Assembly: GCF_007752345.1 (NCBI RefSeq) | Contig: NZ_CP036299.1 | Coordinates: forward strand, 3,001,501-3,065,500 | Direction of reading: 5' to 3' | Length of the DNA stretch: 64,000 bases | From: Planctopirus ephydatiae | GTDB taxonomy: Bacteria > Planctomycetota > Planctomycetia > Planctomycetales > Planctomycetaceae | Shown: positions 18,808 through 28,277 of the stretch, piece by piece | Position numbering within the stretch: position 1 is the stretch's first letter | Layout of the letters: each line of letters starts with the position of its first letter | Notes under the pieces: generated by a model | Told to the model about the DNA's origin: nothing | What the model saw: the letters and a program-made list of their open reading frames with translations, nothing else | Databases searched by the model: none | Made by a program: the position numbers and the translations under genes

Positions 18808-19011
18808 AGGTCGACAAGCTGGCGGAAGTCATCTTCATCGGTGCAACGGCCCCGATCTCCCGTTTTCGTGACCCATCCGACGCGATCTCAATCAACCGCT
18901 GTGCAAGCGAATCGTCAAAATGCTGCAGCAGTTCAGCAATGAAACCAACAACTTCGGCAGCAGCACTGGAGTGTTGAATGTGACGGCATCTTGAAGCAAT
19001 CGTTATCTCGC

Positions 19012-20079
19012 CTAATGCCTCATGTCCCGGCGATAGCGCTCTGGGGTGACGCCGACTCGTTCTCGAAAGAGATTGGCCAGATGCTGAACGGAGGCGAATC
19101 CGGCTCGAGACGCAATCGCCTGTAGTGAGAGATCCGTTTCGGCGAGATCGGACTTAACGCTCGCTAGCCGAGTCTGCATGATCGCGACGGTTGCCGAATG
19201 TCCCACCGCTGCGTGCAGACAGCGATCGAGCGTACTGCGGGAGACAGCAAGATGTGCGGCGACATCTTCGGCGGTTACAGGCTGACAGGCATGCTCGCGA
19301 ATGAATCGTAGTGCAGCAGCGGCTTCCGGGTCATCAACGGCGACGATGTCCATCGACTGTCTCGTCACCACACCGCGAGGTGGCATCATCGTTCGTGCGG
19401 GAACGCGGCGTCCCTTCATTCGCCTGGCAAGCACTTCGGCAGCCTTGTATCCAACGGCCACTGCGTTGACGTCCACGCTGCTCAGCGGCGGACTGGAGAC
19501 ACGGCCGAAGACTTCATCATTATCGATTCCCATGAAGGCTGCGTCTTCCGGTACGCGCAAGCCTAAGGTTAACGCAGCATCAAGTACCAGATGTGCCCGT
19601 TCATCGTCACAGGCGAGAATTGCGACCGGACGCGGTAACTGGTTCAACCAGTCGATCGGTTCCTGCAGGTCGTGTTGCGACCAGGTGGCATCTCGCGGCA
19701 TGGACCGCTTGTCGCGAAACAGACTGCAGGTCGATCCGACTTCGGCAACCAGTTGCTGGAACTGCTCACGCCGCTGATCGATCCAGACTCGCGGCTTACG
19801 AAAGAATTCGCACCATGCGAAATGTCGGAAGCCGCGTTCGCCCCAGACCACGGGACACGACCAACCCAGGCCCGGCACATCAGCCACCCACTTCACGTTC
19901 TCGGTCGTCGACCATGAGATCGGCAACCCGGCATGATCCGGCGCGACGCCAGTCCCATTCCTCCCCCGGAAGCGGGGCCAGTGGTGTTCTTCACCCAGAA
20001 GCGGCGAGCCGCAGGCGGAGAAGATCAGGCAAAGAAGAGCCAGGGATCGTGTTATGGTTAAAAGGCGGTGTCCGCGATT
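19012..20079 (-). pseudogene. XylR/AraC-type regulator fused to the start of a PQQ-propeller protein
   Basis: One minus-strand frame open from 20079 to the stop at 19012. Its beginning is a PQQ-type protein: signal-like SLALLCLIFSACGSPLLGEE, the hallmark HWPRFRGRNGTG, then WSTTENVKWVADVPGLGWSC. At WGERGFRHFAW it switches to a XylR-family regulator that lacks its first part: sugar-binding segment DDERAHLVLDAALTLGLRVP, MGIDNDEVF, and a C-terminal AraC HTH with DVAAHLAVSRSTLDRCL and a second helix pair ending VGVTPERYRRDMRH. No ATG, GTG or TTG lies before the signal peptide (an ATA is where a start would be). A TTG at 19926 would give a 304-residue protein. The junction falls at ERGF, a short string both parents could share. 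Confidence 0.8.
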
Positions 20080-20146
20080 TCAGTGAGATGGATATGGCGC
20101 TTGTTGGCGTGCTCGCGAACGCCGATGAGCGATTGGTAGTGAATCG

Positions 20147-21424
20147 TCATGGTCTGGTGGTCCGTGCCTGATTGTGGAGTTCATACACATGAAGCTTGTC
20201 GCCCCAGCGCAGATAAAGCTTGCCATCATTGATTACCGGGTGCGTCCAGCACCGGCCTTCGCCTTCTGGCAAAGCAAACACGCTGACCTGATTGAATTCG
20301 TTGGGCCTGGCTTCGATGAGCCCCATCCTTCCATCTTCGCCAAGGCAATAAAGCATCCCTTCGGCGTAGATGATCGAACCTTTGCCGGGACCACGGCCGG
20401 ACCATCGTTCCTTGCCGGTCTTCAGTTCCAGACAACTCCAGCCCGCTCCCTGACTCATGTAGATATAGCCATCAACAACCACATAACCACCATGTTCACA
20501 ATTCAACTTATCACTTTGCCACGCCAACTCGGATGTCACTTCAGAACCATTTGATTTCAAATGAACCGCACATCCGCCACGCGTTTGGTAGGCGGTCGCC
20601 TCAAAGACATAACCATCGGCATATGCTGCTGAATTACCGTGGGCTGTATTCGATTCCGCCATCGGGGTCTTAGCCATGCGGTTGTATTGCCAAAGGAACT
20701 TGCCATCCTCAGGCGACACCGCGACCAGTCCAGCCCTACTCATCGTGACCACCTGACGCACCCCGTCGTACTCGATCAAGATGGGCGAACCGTATTCCGC
20801 GCGCGCCGTAATTCCTCCACTCTGCCACACGACCTGCCCAGTCTTTTTGTTCAACGCGGCAAAGGTTCCTTTGGTCACACTCCCCGGTGTGCAAATGAGA
20901 TTGTTGCCATCGATCAACACCGATTCGGTATATCCCCACGGCGGAACTCTCCCAGCAAGGTCTTTCACAACATCGACCGTCCAGAGCAATTCACCATCTC
21001 TGGTACGATAGGCATTTAGTTTTCCGAGGCCACCGAGCAGATACAGTGTGTCGCCATCGATGGTTGGAGCCGCCCGGGAGCCTGGATAGGGTGAATGCGG
21101 GGCATCCGATTCACGGAAAGCCAATCCATGCGTCTTTTCCCATAGCTTCTGGCCCAACAAATCAAAACAGAAGAGCTTGAGATCATCACCGACTTTGCCT
21201 GAGATGTAGATCCGCTCTCCGGAAATCGCAGGTGTCGCATAACCTTGGCCGAACCCAGTGATCGTGCGGAGCAACTTCGGGCCGTCATCGGGCCATTGCT
21301 TAAGCAGTCCCGTTTCGAGTGACTTGCCATCCCGATTCGGCCCGCGGAACTGCGGCCAATCTGCAGCAGAAGCGAAGCAGGTACAAAGAAGGACGCTCAG
21401 GAAAGGGTTCGTTAGATATTTCAT
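20147..21424 (-). CDS. Exported PQQ-binding-like beta-propeller protein
   Basis: A 425-residue exported propeller. A Sec signal (NPFLSVLLCTCFASA) is followed by DWPQFRGPNRDGKS, the typical opening. Blade repeats of the quinoprotein type follow, such as AAPTIDGDTLYLLGGLGKL, FAALNKKTGQVVWQSGG and VVVDGYIYMSQGAGWSCLELKTG. Most planctomycete members have no shown enzyme activity, and PQQ binding is not certain. The ATG at 21424 is chosen; an in-frame start further upstream would add 37 non-signal residues. It is the last gene of a minus-strand run that begins near 26.8 kb and may share that transcript. Confidence 0.85.
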   Translation of the reverse strand: MKYLTNPFLSVLLCTCFASAADWPQFRGPNRDGKSLETGLLKQWPDDGPKLLRTITGFGQGYATPAISGERIYISGKVGDDLKLFCFDLLGQKLWEKTHGLAFRESDAPHSPYPGSRAAPTIDGDTLYLLGGLGKLNAYRTRDGELLWTVDVVKDLAGRVPPWGYTESVLIDGNNLICTPGSVTKGTFAALNKKTGQVVWQSGGITARAEYGSPILIEYDGVRQVVTMSRAGLVAVSPEDGKFLWQYNRMAKTPMAESNTAHGNSAAYADGYVFEATAYQTRGGCAVHLKSNGSEVTSELAWQSDKLNCEHGGYVVVDGYIYMSQGAGWSCLELKTGKERWSGRGPGKGSIIYAEGMLYCLGEDGRMGLIEARPNEFNQVSVFALPEGEGRCWTHPVINDGKLYLRWGDKLHVYELHNQARTTRP

Positions 21425-21476
21425 GTTGACGCTTTGGACTTCCAGCAGATCTGGGGATGCCAGCAGATTCAGACCA

Positions 21477-22769
21477 TCAAACCGCCGGAAGTTCGTAGCC
21501 CGCTCGACGCGGTCGATCGTTCCACGCGTTCGCATCGTCCGCGTCGACGAAGCGCTCGGACGTGGGATCGAACGTCAGTTCCCGATCCATCCAACGTGTG
21601 ATGTTGGTCAAGTGGCAAACGGCGATGCTGCGGTGTCCGATCTCGACATCCGACACCGGTCGCTCGCGCGACTTGATGCAATCGATCCAGTTCTGCATGT
21701 GCCATTTGGCTTGCCACAGCGCCGTCTGGTCTGACCATTTGACCTCCTCTGCGGCTTCATCGACTTGCTTAATGAGCTCGTTACGAATGTCGATCGGATT
21801 GGACATAAATTTGTTGCGATTGATCTCGAGCTTCCCTTTCTCGCCGACGAAGATCGCTCCGCCCATCGGCCCTTTGTCTAGCTCGAAACGAATCTCTGTC
21901 CCGTCCTCGTACCATGCGGTCACCTTGCCGTTTTGCCCAGAAGTGATCGGTTTGAAGCGGGCGGGAAGCGTGTGGTCTTTCCCTAATGCCCATTGAATCT
22001 GGTCAACGCCGTGAGCGCCCCAGTTGGTCATCTCGCCACCAACATAATTGCGCCCCTGTGTTGCTCCCTTGCCGTAGGGCCGCCACTCGCTTTGGTTGAG
22101 ATGCAATTCCCAATTAAAGCCACTTGGAATCGCTTGCTGTTCGTAGCTGTCAACCGCCGGTGTTGGCCCGACGCCTGAATAGTTGACGGCAGAAACGTAA
22201 TGCAATTTGCCAAGCCCACCGTTCCGAACAAATTCGCAGGCGACTCGATTCATCGCCATCGAACGTTGCTGGGTCCCAACCTGAAAAACGGCTTTATGCT
22301 TGCGAACGTGCTCAGTCAGCACGCGACCTTCATGGATGTACAACGTCAAGGGCTTTTCGGCATAAACGTCTTTTCCCGCTTGCACCGCGTGAATGCACGG
22401 CAGTACCCGCTGGTACTCCTGTCCCGCCACGATCACGGCATCAATGTCTTTACGGTCAAGCAACGGATAGTGACTTCCGTAGACATCCCAGGTGGCTTGC
22501 TTTTCATTTCGGAACTTGAATGCCTGTTCGATATTGCAATCGGCGACTGCGACCAGTTCCGCGGATTCAGGGAGTTGTTCCATCAACAGTCGAGCCCGTG
22601 GACCAGCGCTGATGCAACCCACTCTCACTCGATCGTTGGCCCCCGGTCGATCGTTGCTGGCAAGTGCAGAGCGAGGAATTATCGACGGCAACGGGAACGC
22701 TGAAACAGCGACCGCAGAGGTCACACCGAGAAACCCTCGGCGATGAAGCAGTTTGTGTTGGGATGACAT
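21477..22769 (-). CDS. Exported Gfo/Idh/MocA family oxidoreductase
   Basis: A 430-residue relative of the oxidoreductase at 4052-5434. The N-terminus has a Tat-like HRRGFLGVTSAVAVSAFPL signal. The NAD(P) fold begins NDRVRVGCISAGPRARLL. GKDVYAEKPLTLYIHEG contains the EKP catalytic motif, and the C-terminal domain has GGEMTNWGAHGVDQIQWALG. The sugar substrate is unknown. It is separated by 52 bases from the PQQ gene and 61 bases from the DUF1552 gene on the same strand, so co-expression is plausible. Confidence 0.86.
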   Translation of the reverse strand: MSSQHKLLHRRGFLGVTSAVAVSAFPLPSIIPRSALASNDRPGANDRVRVGCISAGPRARLLMEQLPESAELVAVADCNIEQAFKFRNEKQATWDVYGSHYPLLDRKDIDAVIVAGQEYQRVLPCIHAVQAGKDVYAEKPLTLYIHEGRVLTEHVRKHKAVFQVGTQQRSMAMNRVACEFVRNGGLGKLHYVSAVNYSGVGPTPAVDSYEQQAIPSGFNWELHLNQSEWRPYGKGATQGRNYVGGEMTNWGAHGVDQIQWALGKDHTLPARFKPITSGQNGKVTAWYEDGTEIRFELDKGPMGGAIFVGEKGKLEINRNKFMSNPIDIRNELIKQVDEAAEEVKWSDQTALWQAKWHMQNWIDCIKSRERPVSDVEIGHRSIAVCHLTNITRWMDRELTFDPTSERFVDADDANAWNDRPRRAGYELPAV

Positions 22770-22830
22770 TCCGGGTTACTTTCGTATGGTGCGAAGAGTA
22801 TGAGCAAGTATTGGCTTAGGCGAAGAGGTG

Positions 22831-24213
22831 CTACGCCTTGATTTCGTCGATCTGCTTCGTGGCAATCCCGATCGGTCGGTCTATGGTAACGCCAGCGCAC
22901 GCGAGCAACGTCGTCAGCAGATCACCTTGATTACCTTTGATATCAGGGAGGAAGCGACCGGTCTTGATGGAACCACCACCCTTGCCAGCGATGATGAACG
23001 GCAAGTTCTTACGCGAGTGTCGGTCGCCATCTTCAAGTCCCGATCCCCACATCATGATGCAGTTGTCCAGCAGCGTGCCATTACCCTCACGCAAACTGGC
23101 CATCTTGTTGACCATGTAGGCGAACTGATCGATGTTGAACTTCGTGATGGCGGCTACCTTGGCGACCATATCCGGCTGGTTGTTGTGGTGAGTCAGGGAG
23201 TGATGTTGGCGCGTGAACCCCAGTTCCGGGTAAGTCACACCGTTGGGCGTTGAGCCAATATAGGTGCAGACTCGGGTCGTATCGGTCTGGAATGCCAAGA
23301 CGTTGAGATCACACATCACCTGCATGTACTCGCTCCGCTTGTCTCCCTCCGGGATTTTGATCTCAATCGGCGGAGAATCCGATTCATGCTTTCGACTCGA
23401 GCGGATGCCCGCTTTTTCCATCGCAGCCTCTTTCTGGCGCAATTCAATCGCAGCAATTCGTCTTTCCACAGAACGGACGCTGTCCAGATATTCGTCCAAC
23501 TTTCGCTGGTCCGTCGGCGGCAACGTGCGACGCAGATCCCGTGCGCCTGCCAGCACTCGGTCTAACAGGTTTCGATCCAGAGGACTCACCTGCAAGGATG
23601 CTGCCCCCACAGTTTGTCCTCGGGTGTTGAAGAGACGGTTCAACACCGTGCGCGGATTGATCTCGGCTGGAACGGCTTGATTCGGGGATCGAAAACTGCA
23701 ATGAGAATAGTAAGCCTCGTTCAGCCCCGCCTGATTTTCCTTCCAGGTCTGCGGCATCGTCGCTAATTCGAGCGAAGGTAATGCTGTATGAACACCCAAA
23801 GCGTTGGCAGCGACCTGGTCAGCGGAAATAGAAATACTGATTCGGTCACGCTTTTCAGCGTCGGGCAAGGCCGCCGTGAGCCAAGTCGATAATTCAAGTG
23901 CATGCGGTGCATTCTTGAATGGACCATTGTCAACTCCCGAGATCCCCTTCATCATCAGGCATTGATCAATGATCGGACGCAAGGAATCGAGCGCTGGGGG
24001 CGGTGACGCGAGAAAACTCTCCGCATCCTTGGGCCAGAACTCGCTCATGATGACCCCGTGCGGCATGTACATGAAACCAAGTCGCACTGGTGGTTTGGAC
24101 GACTTGGTTTCACTGGCTTCCGCCCAGCCCATGACATCCAACAGTGGTAGTGCGAGGGCCGCGCCCACGCCTTGCAGACAGGTTCGACGATTGATCAATC
24201 GATAGTTGTGCAT
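22831..24213 (-). CDS. DUF1552 family exported protein
   Basis: A 460-residue paralogue of the protein at 8311-9696. It has an RR-containing export signal ([19 protein letters not shown]), [31 protein letters not shown], the central [35 protein letters not shown] and the closing [19 protein letters not shown]. It is a fuller match to the family than the first copy. It lies 33 bases after the DUF1592 gene, again the standard pairing. Confidence 0.9.
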   Translation of the reverse strand: MHNYRLINRRTCLQGVGAALALPLLDVMGWAEASETKSSKPPVRLGFMYMPHGVIMSEFWPKDAESFLASPPPALDSLRPIIDQCLMMKGISGVDNGPFKNAPHALELSTWLTAALPDAEKRDRISISISADQVAANALGVHTALPSLELATMPQTWKENQAGLNEAYYSHCSFRSPNQAVPAEINPRTVLNRLFNTRGQTVGAASLQVSPLDRNLLDRVLAGARDLRRTLPPTDQRKLDEYLDSVRSVERRIAAIELRQKEAAMEKAGIRSSRKHESDSPPIEIKIPEGDKRSEYMQVMCDLNVLAFQTDTTRVCTYIGSTPNGVTYPELGFTRQHHSLTHHNNQPDMVAKVAAITKFNIDQFAYMVNKMASLREGNGTLLDNCIMMWGSGLEDGDRHSRKNLPFIIAGKGGGSIKTGRFLPDIKGNQGDLLTTLLACAGVTIDRPIGIATKQIDEIKA

Positions 24214-24246
24214 AGGAAGGCCTTTGGGGATAGTTTTGCAGGTGGA

Positions 24247-26139
24247 TCAGCGGACTTTCTGGTGGGTAAACAGGTAGCTGGTGGTCACCTCGGTGATGAT
24301 TGTCCGCACGCGGTAATCATCACCGGCGATCTTGTCCATCAGTTGATCGATCACGACTTCATCATAGCCTTCCAACTGACGCCCTAAAGCAAAGGCCATC
24401 AGGCGCTGGGTCAGGTTCCTCGCGAGATCTGATTCTCGCGTCGCCAGAATCCGTTTTAAGTCGGCGGGTGTCGAAAAAGACTCTCCGCTGGGAAGCTCTC
24501 CTGCCGAGTCGATTGAAGCTCCCTCATCTTTCTCGCGCCAGCGTCCGATCGCGTCGAAGTTCTCCAAACCAAATCCTATCGGATCAAGGACCTTGTGACA
24601 GTTTGCACAATTCGGATCCGTCTTGTGTAACTCGGTGCGCTGGCGAAGCGTCAACCCTTCGCGAATTTCCTGCTTCTGATCTTCCAGTTCTGGAACATTC
24701 GGCGGAGGCGGTGGGACTCGCTCACCCAAGACCTGCTCCAGTACCCAGACACCTCGCTTGACAGGGCTGGTTCGATTGGGCAGCGATGTTGCCGCCAGGA
24801 TGGCTGGCATGCCCAGAATGCCGCCTCTGTTGGGGTTCTCGAGCTTGACCCGCTGCATCGTCGCTCCCGAAACGGATCGTTCGAGTCCGTACAACGGGGC
24901 CAGGGGTGCATTGAGGAATGTGTAATCGTTATCCACCAACCGGGATACGCTCTGGTTCTCTTGGACAATGCTGTCGAAGAACAAACGGACTTCGTCCAGC
25001 ATTGCCTTGCGTAGTTCGGCCGTCATCTGCGGGAAAACCGCTGGGTCGAACGCCTGGCTTTGCAGACCAGTCACACCCAGCCACTGAGCGCCGAAGCTGT
25101 CGAACAAAGCCCGAGAACGTTCATGCTTCAGCAGTCGCTCCACCTGTGCTCGCAGTACCTCCGGCTTGCGTAGTTCGCCTTGTTCGGCCAGCGCGGATAG
25201 CTCAGTGTCCGGCGGCGCCGACCAGAGTAGGTAGGATAGTCGAGACGCCAGTTGATAGTCATCCAGTGGAACGATCTTCGCATTCGAATCCACCTTGTCC
25301 GCAGGCGTGATGAACAGAAATTGCGGTGAGACCAAAACCGCCTTCCACATCAATGCCAACGACGCTGTGTAACTCAGCTGGTTCTCGCGTCCAAGGTCAA
25401 AGATTCCTGCCAAGACCTCCAGTTCTGATTCGGTGGGCGGACGACGGTAAGCATCCCGGGCCAACTTGCGAGCAACTTGCCGAGCCGCGCTGCGGAAACT
25501 GCCTTCATCAGTCGGAGCGTGGCCGAAGTAATGGATCTGCATTTTCGTGGGCGGCTGACCATCTGGTGCCACCACTTCCGCGATCACCTTGTTAGCGATA
25601 TCCAAGAACAACTCCGTTTGGAGTGGCGAGACCGAGTTAAGGTACCCTTCACCTACGACCTCATCCGGCAGGCTGTCAGCGATCGAAGGGGAGACGCCGT
25701 AAAGATGTTGAAGCGTGGTTCCAAACTCCACCTTGCTCAATCGACGAATGACAAAGGGCCCCGGATCAGGTTCGGCGAGGTACTTCAGTGTGCCCAGCCA
25801 CTCGACGAATTGCTGTCGCTCCTCGTCTGTTGGAATCTCTCCAGCGTCTTCAGGAGGCATGTCGCGCACCTTTACGTTCGCGACGGCCTTTTTCCAATGC
25901 AGAAACGAAGTCGCACTCTCGGGGCTGTCGAGTGCCGATTGGAGATTGACTCCTGCCTGGGCATAACCGCCGTGACAACTGATGCAGTATTTCTTCACAA
26001 ACGGCGCGACCTTTTCCTTAAACGTCGTCCGGGCGTTCTCGCGATGGGCCGCTTCGTCAAAACCTTGCACATCGGGTTGTGCCCAACAGATCGAGTTGAG
26101 CAACAAGACGAAGGAAATGCCAAGTAACACTGTCTTCAT
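24247..26139 (-). CDS. Exported DUF1592/DUF1588/DUF1585 cytochrome-type protein
   Basis: A 630-residue protein with all expected parts: a Sec signal ([15 protein letters not shown]), a planctomycete cytochrome domain with CISCH at 52-56 and [17 protein letters not shown]1587 ([17 protein letters not shown]), DUF1592 ([20 protein letters not shown]), DUF1588 ([21 protein letters not shown]) with CANCH at 511-515 followed by [14 protein letters not shown], and DUF1585 at the end. The ATG overlaps the stop of the truncated DUF1501 gene by 4 bases (26136-26139), so translation was coupled to it. It precedes DUF1552. Confidence 0.92.
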   Translation of the reverse strand: MKTVLLGISFVLLLNSICWAQPDVQGFDEAAHRENARTTFKEKVAPFVKKYCISCHGGYAQAGVNLQSALDSPESATSFLHWKKAVANVKVRDMPPEDAGEIPTDEERQQFVEWLGTLKYLAEPDPGPFVIRRLSKVEFGTTLQHLYGVSPSIADSLPDEVVGEGYLNSVSPLQTELFLDIANKVIAEVVAPDGQPPTKMQIHYFGHAPTDEGSFRSAARQVARKLARDAYRRPPTESELEVLAGIFDLGRENQLSYTASLALMWKAVLVSPQFLFITPADKVDSNAKIVPLDDYQLASRLSYLLWSAPPDTELSALAEQGELRKPEVLRAQVERLLKHERSRALFDSFGAQWLGVTGLQSQAFDPAVFPQMTAELRKAMLDEVRLFFDSIVQENQSVSRLVDNDYTFLNAPLAPLYGLERSVSGATMQRVKLENPNRGGILGMPAILAATSLPNRTSPVKRGVWVLEQVLGERVPPPPPNVPELEDQKQEIREGLTLRQRTELHKTDPNCANCHKVLDPIGFGLENFDAIGRWREKDEGASIDSAGELPSGESFSTPADLKRILATRESDLARNLTQRLMAFALGRQLEGYDEVVIDQLMDKIAGDDYRVRTIITEVTTSYLFTHQKVR

Positions 26140-26783
26140 GCCAGAATCTCCTTGACGACATCCGCGTGTTCGACGCCGGTCAATCGAAAATCGAGTCCGG
26201 CGTTGCGGTAAGCCAGATTCTCATGATCGAACCCCATGAGGTGCAAGATGTTGGCGTGGAAATCGCGGACGTGAACCGGCTTGTTGACCGCATACATACC
26301 GATCTCGTTGGTTGCTCCATGGACAATACCTCGTTTGACTCCTGCACCTGCTAACCAGGAACTGAAGCCAGTCGGATGATGTTCGCGACCTTTATGGTCT
26401 GCGTCTTTGTTAAACGGTGTTCGTCCAAATTCGGTTGTCCAAACCACAATCGTTTCATTAAACATGCCACGTTGTTTGAGGTCGCGAATCAAGGCTGCAA
26501 CCGGTTGGTCGACGTTCTTCGCGAGCGGTACGTGAGTCATCATGTCTCCGTGGGCATCCCAGTTACCCGAAGAACCGGTATCGATCAACTCCACAAAGCG
26601 GACGCCACGCTCAACCAGTCGACGGGCGGCCAGGCATTGCCATCCAAATCCAGTCTTCTGATCAGGCTTCAAGCCGTAGCTGTCGAGAGTATCCTGCGAC
26701 TCATCGGCAAAATTGAATGCGTCCGGCACTGCCATCTGCATACCGAAAGCTGTCTCGAATGTCTGCAGTCGCGCGGTATTTTA
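26136..26783 (-). pseudogene. DUF1501 gene lacking its 5' half
   Basis: Only the C-terminal half of a DUF1501 protein remains. Readable sequence starts abruptly at NTARLQTFETAFGMQMAVPD, right after a TAA, and continues with LAARRLVERGVRFVEL, VVWTTEFGRTP, GREHHPTGFSSWLAGAGVKRG and the usual end [18 protein letters not shown]. The intact DUF1501 at 40042-41448 shows that about 230-280 residues, including the export signal and the first metal-site motifs, are gone. An ATG at 26741 could start a 201-residue product, but without a signal or the full fold. The lost half was probably removed by the rearrangement that also brought in the sequence on the right. Confidence 0.82.
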
Positions 26784-26858
26784 AAGAATGTGTTCAGTGA
26801 ATTGCATCCCTGCGTTTTCTAGTTCATATGTGATGCGTCATAGAAGGAGGTTCTTGTC

Positions 26859-27281
26859 ATGAGATGGGGAAAGGGAGTTCCTTCTGAGGAATTGATCGAG
26901 TTGATTCGAAGTCTTGCGCCAAGCCCCTTCCGTGAAGAGATTGAACCGGACGGTTCTCGCACGCTTGTGTGCGGTGATCCGGGCGAGGTGATCATACGCT
27001 TCGACAACACTTGCATTACGATCAGTCTGTTTGAAGTCCAATGGAAGGGGCCATATACGCCGGTGGTGACACCCCGCGAAATGGGAACTGTGAATTGGGT
27101 ACCAGAATTGCGGCAAGATATCCTCTTAACTCTCTCTCATTTGATTCACTCGACATGTAACCAGCGAAGAGCCGACTTTCGTTCCTGCACCATTTGCGGA
27201 GAGTCACTGCCACCGGAATGGATGTTCAACCACGAGATGTGTCAAAGCTGTGCATCATCCCAGTTGGGAATCGTGTATTGA
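26859..27281 (+). CDS. Hypothetical protein with a C-terminal zinc ribbon
   Basis: A 140-residue protein with a very strong ribosome site (AAGGAGG at 26844-26850, 8 bases before ATG 26859), which fixes the start. The N-terminal 90 residues carry no motif I recognise (SEELIELIRSLAPSPF, then VIIRFDNTCITISLFEVQW). The end has four cysteines, C110-x2-C113-x14-C128-x2-C131 (CTICGESLPPEWMF, CQSCAS), a zinc-ribbon arrangement. Cytoplasmic; function unknown. It lies between the truncated DUF1501 gene and an IS5 remnant, so it may be cargo of a rearranged segment. Confidence 0.6.
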   Translation: MRWGKGVPSEELIELIRSLAPSPFREEIEPDGSRTLVCGDPGEVIIRFDNTCITISLFEVQWKGPYTPVVTPREMGTVNWVPELRQDILLTLSHLIHSTCNQRRADFRSCTICGESLPPEWMFNHEMCQSCASSQLGIVY

Positions 27282-27436
27282 ATTCGGATGTTCTAGTTGA
27301 GGCGGATCTCTGTTATTCCATTCGCGACGCGCGTTCGATTGTGCGTCTGGCAGAATTCGGTCCAGGAGTGGTCTTTAACGTTAAAGACAATTCGTCTCAC
27401 TTGTTCTGGCGAAGATTCTTGTCGGTGAAGTTAGAG

Positions 27437-28106
27437 CCTATGGACATTCAGAACGGCTTTGTGAGTACGGATGCGAGCCAGAGGAAGCCCGCGAAGTTCG
27501 CGGCTTCCTTATCATAACGGGTGGCGATGCGGAGAAAGCGTTTCAGGGCTCCGAAGAACCTCTCGATCACACTCCGATGCCGGTAGCGCTCCTTGATGCA
27601 CCGCTTTCTCGCCTTCCGGTTCGCCTTCGGTTTGATACACGTCTGCGCCGACATCCGCTTCACACGCACGCAGATCGCGTCGCTGTCACAGGCTGCGTCT
27701 GCCAATAACTGATTCGTGCAAAGACGTTCCAGCAGTTTCTCTCCCACAGGGGCGGTGCTCATCGGTCGTGACTTTTGTTCTCGGATTGGCGATGTTCCGC
27801 ATTTGCGATCAGATGGGCTTTGACCGCACTTGAATCGGTCTGGACTTCTTCCACGTGCTGAGTCTGGGCAATCTTACGCCGTGTCCCTCTCTGGCATCAG
27901 CGGTCGTACCGCCTCCAAAGCGAGTGATGCAAAAGCATCAGCTCAGGAAGATATGCCCAGGATATTCCTGTCTTGAGCATGACAATCACACCTTCGACAA
28001 AGAGTCGATTGTCGGCTGCCGTACGACCGGGATCACCGGCTTTGCCGGTGTAACATGGTTCGATGCGATTCCAAAGCTCATCCGAAAGTGCGTGTCGCTT
28101 GAGCAT
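27437..28106 (-). mobile_element. Decayed IS5-type insertion sequence
   Basis: The N-terminal transposase part starts at ATG 28106: HALSDELWNRIEPCYTGKAG and FVEGVIVMLKTGISWAYLPE, the DUF4096-type helix-turn-helix start. After several frame changes the DDE part follows: KLLERLCTNQLLADAACDSD, RYRHRSVIERFFGALKRFLR and RIATRYDKEAANFAGFLWL. The stop is at 27448. The last bases (27437-27455) are nearly identical to those of the copy at 31702, so they probably mark the element end. A complete transposase cannot be read, so the element is inactive. Confidence 0.75.
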
Positions 28107-28277
28107 AATCCCTCTTCCTTGAGTAGAGTTACACTCTCATAATCATGCTCCTCACCTGCAAAATCGAATGTCCATGCGGCGCAGATACTTATTCAAGACC
28201 GGCTTCGCGATAGATTAGGCCAATCTGGTTCTCGACGATTTCCAAAGGCAACATCGAAATCCAAGTAAGAGCAACTA

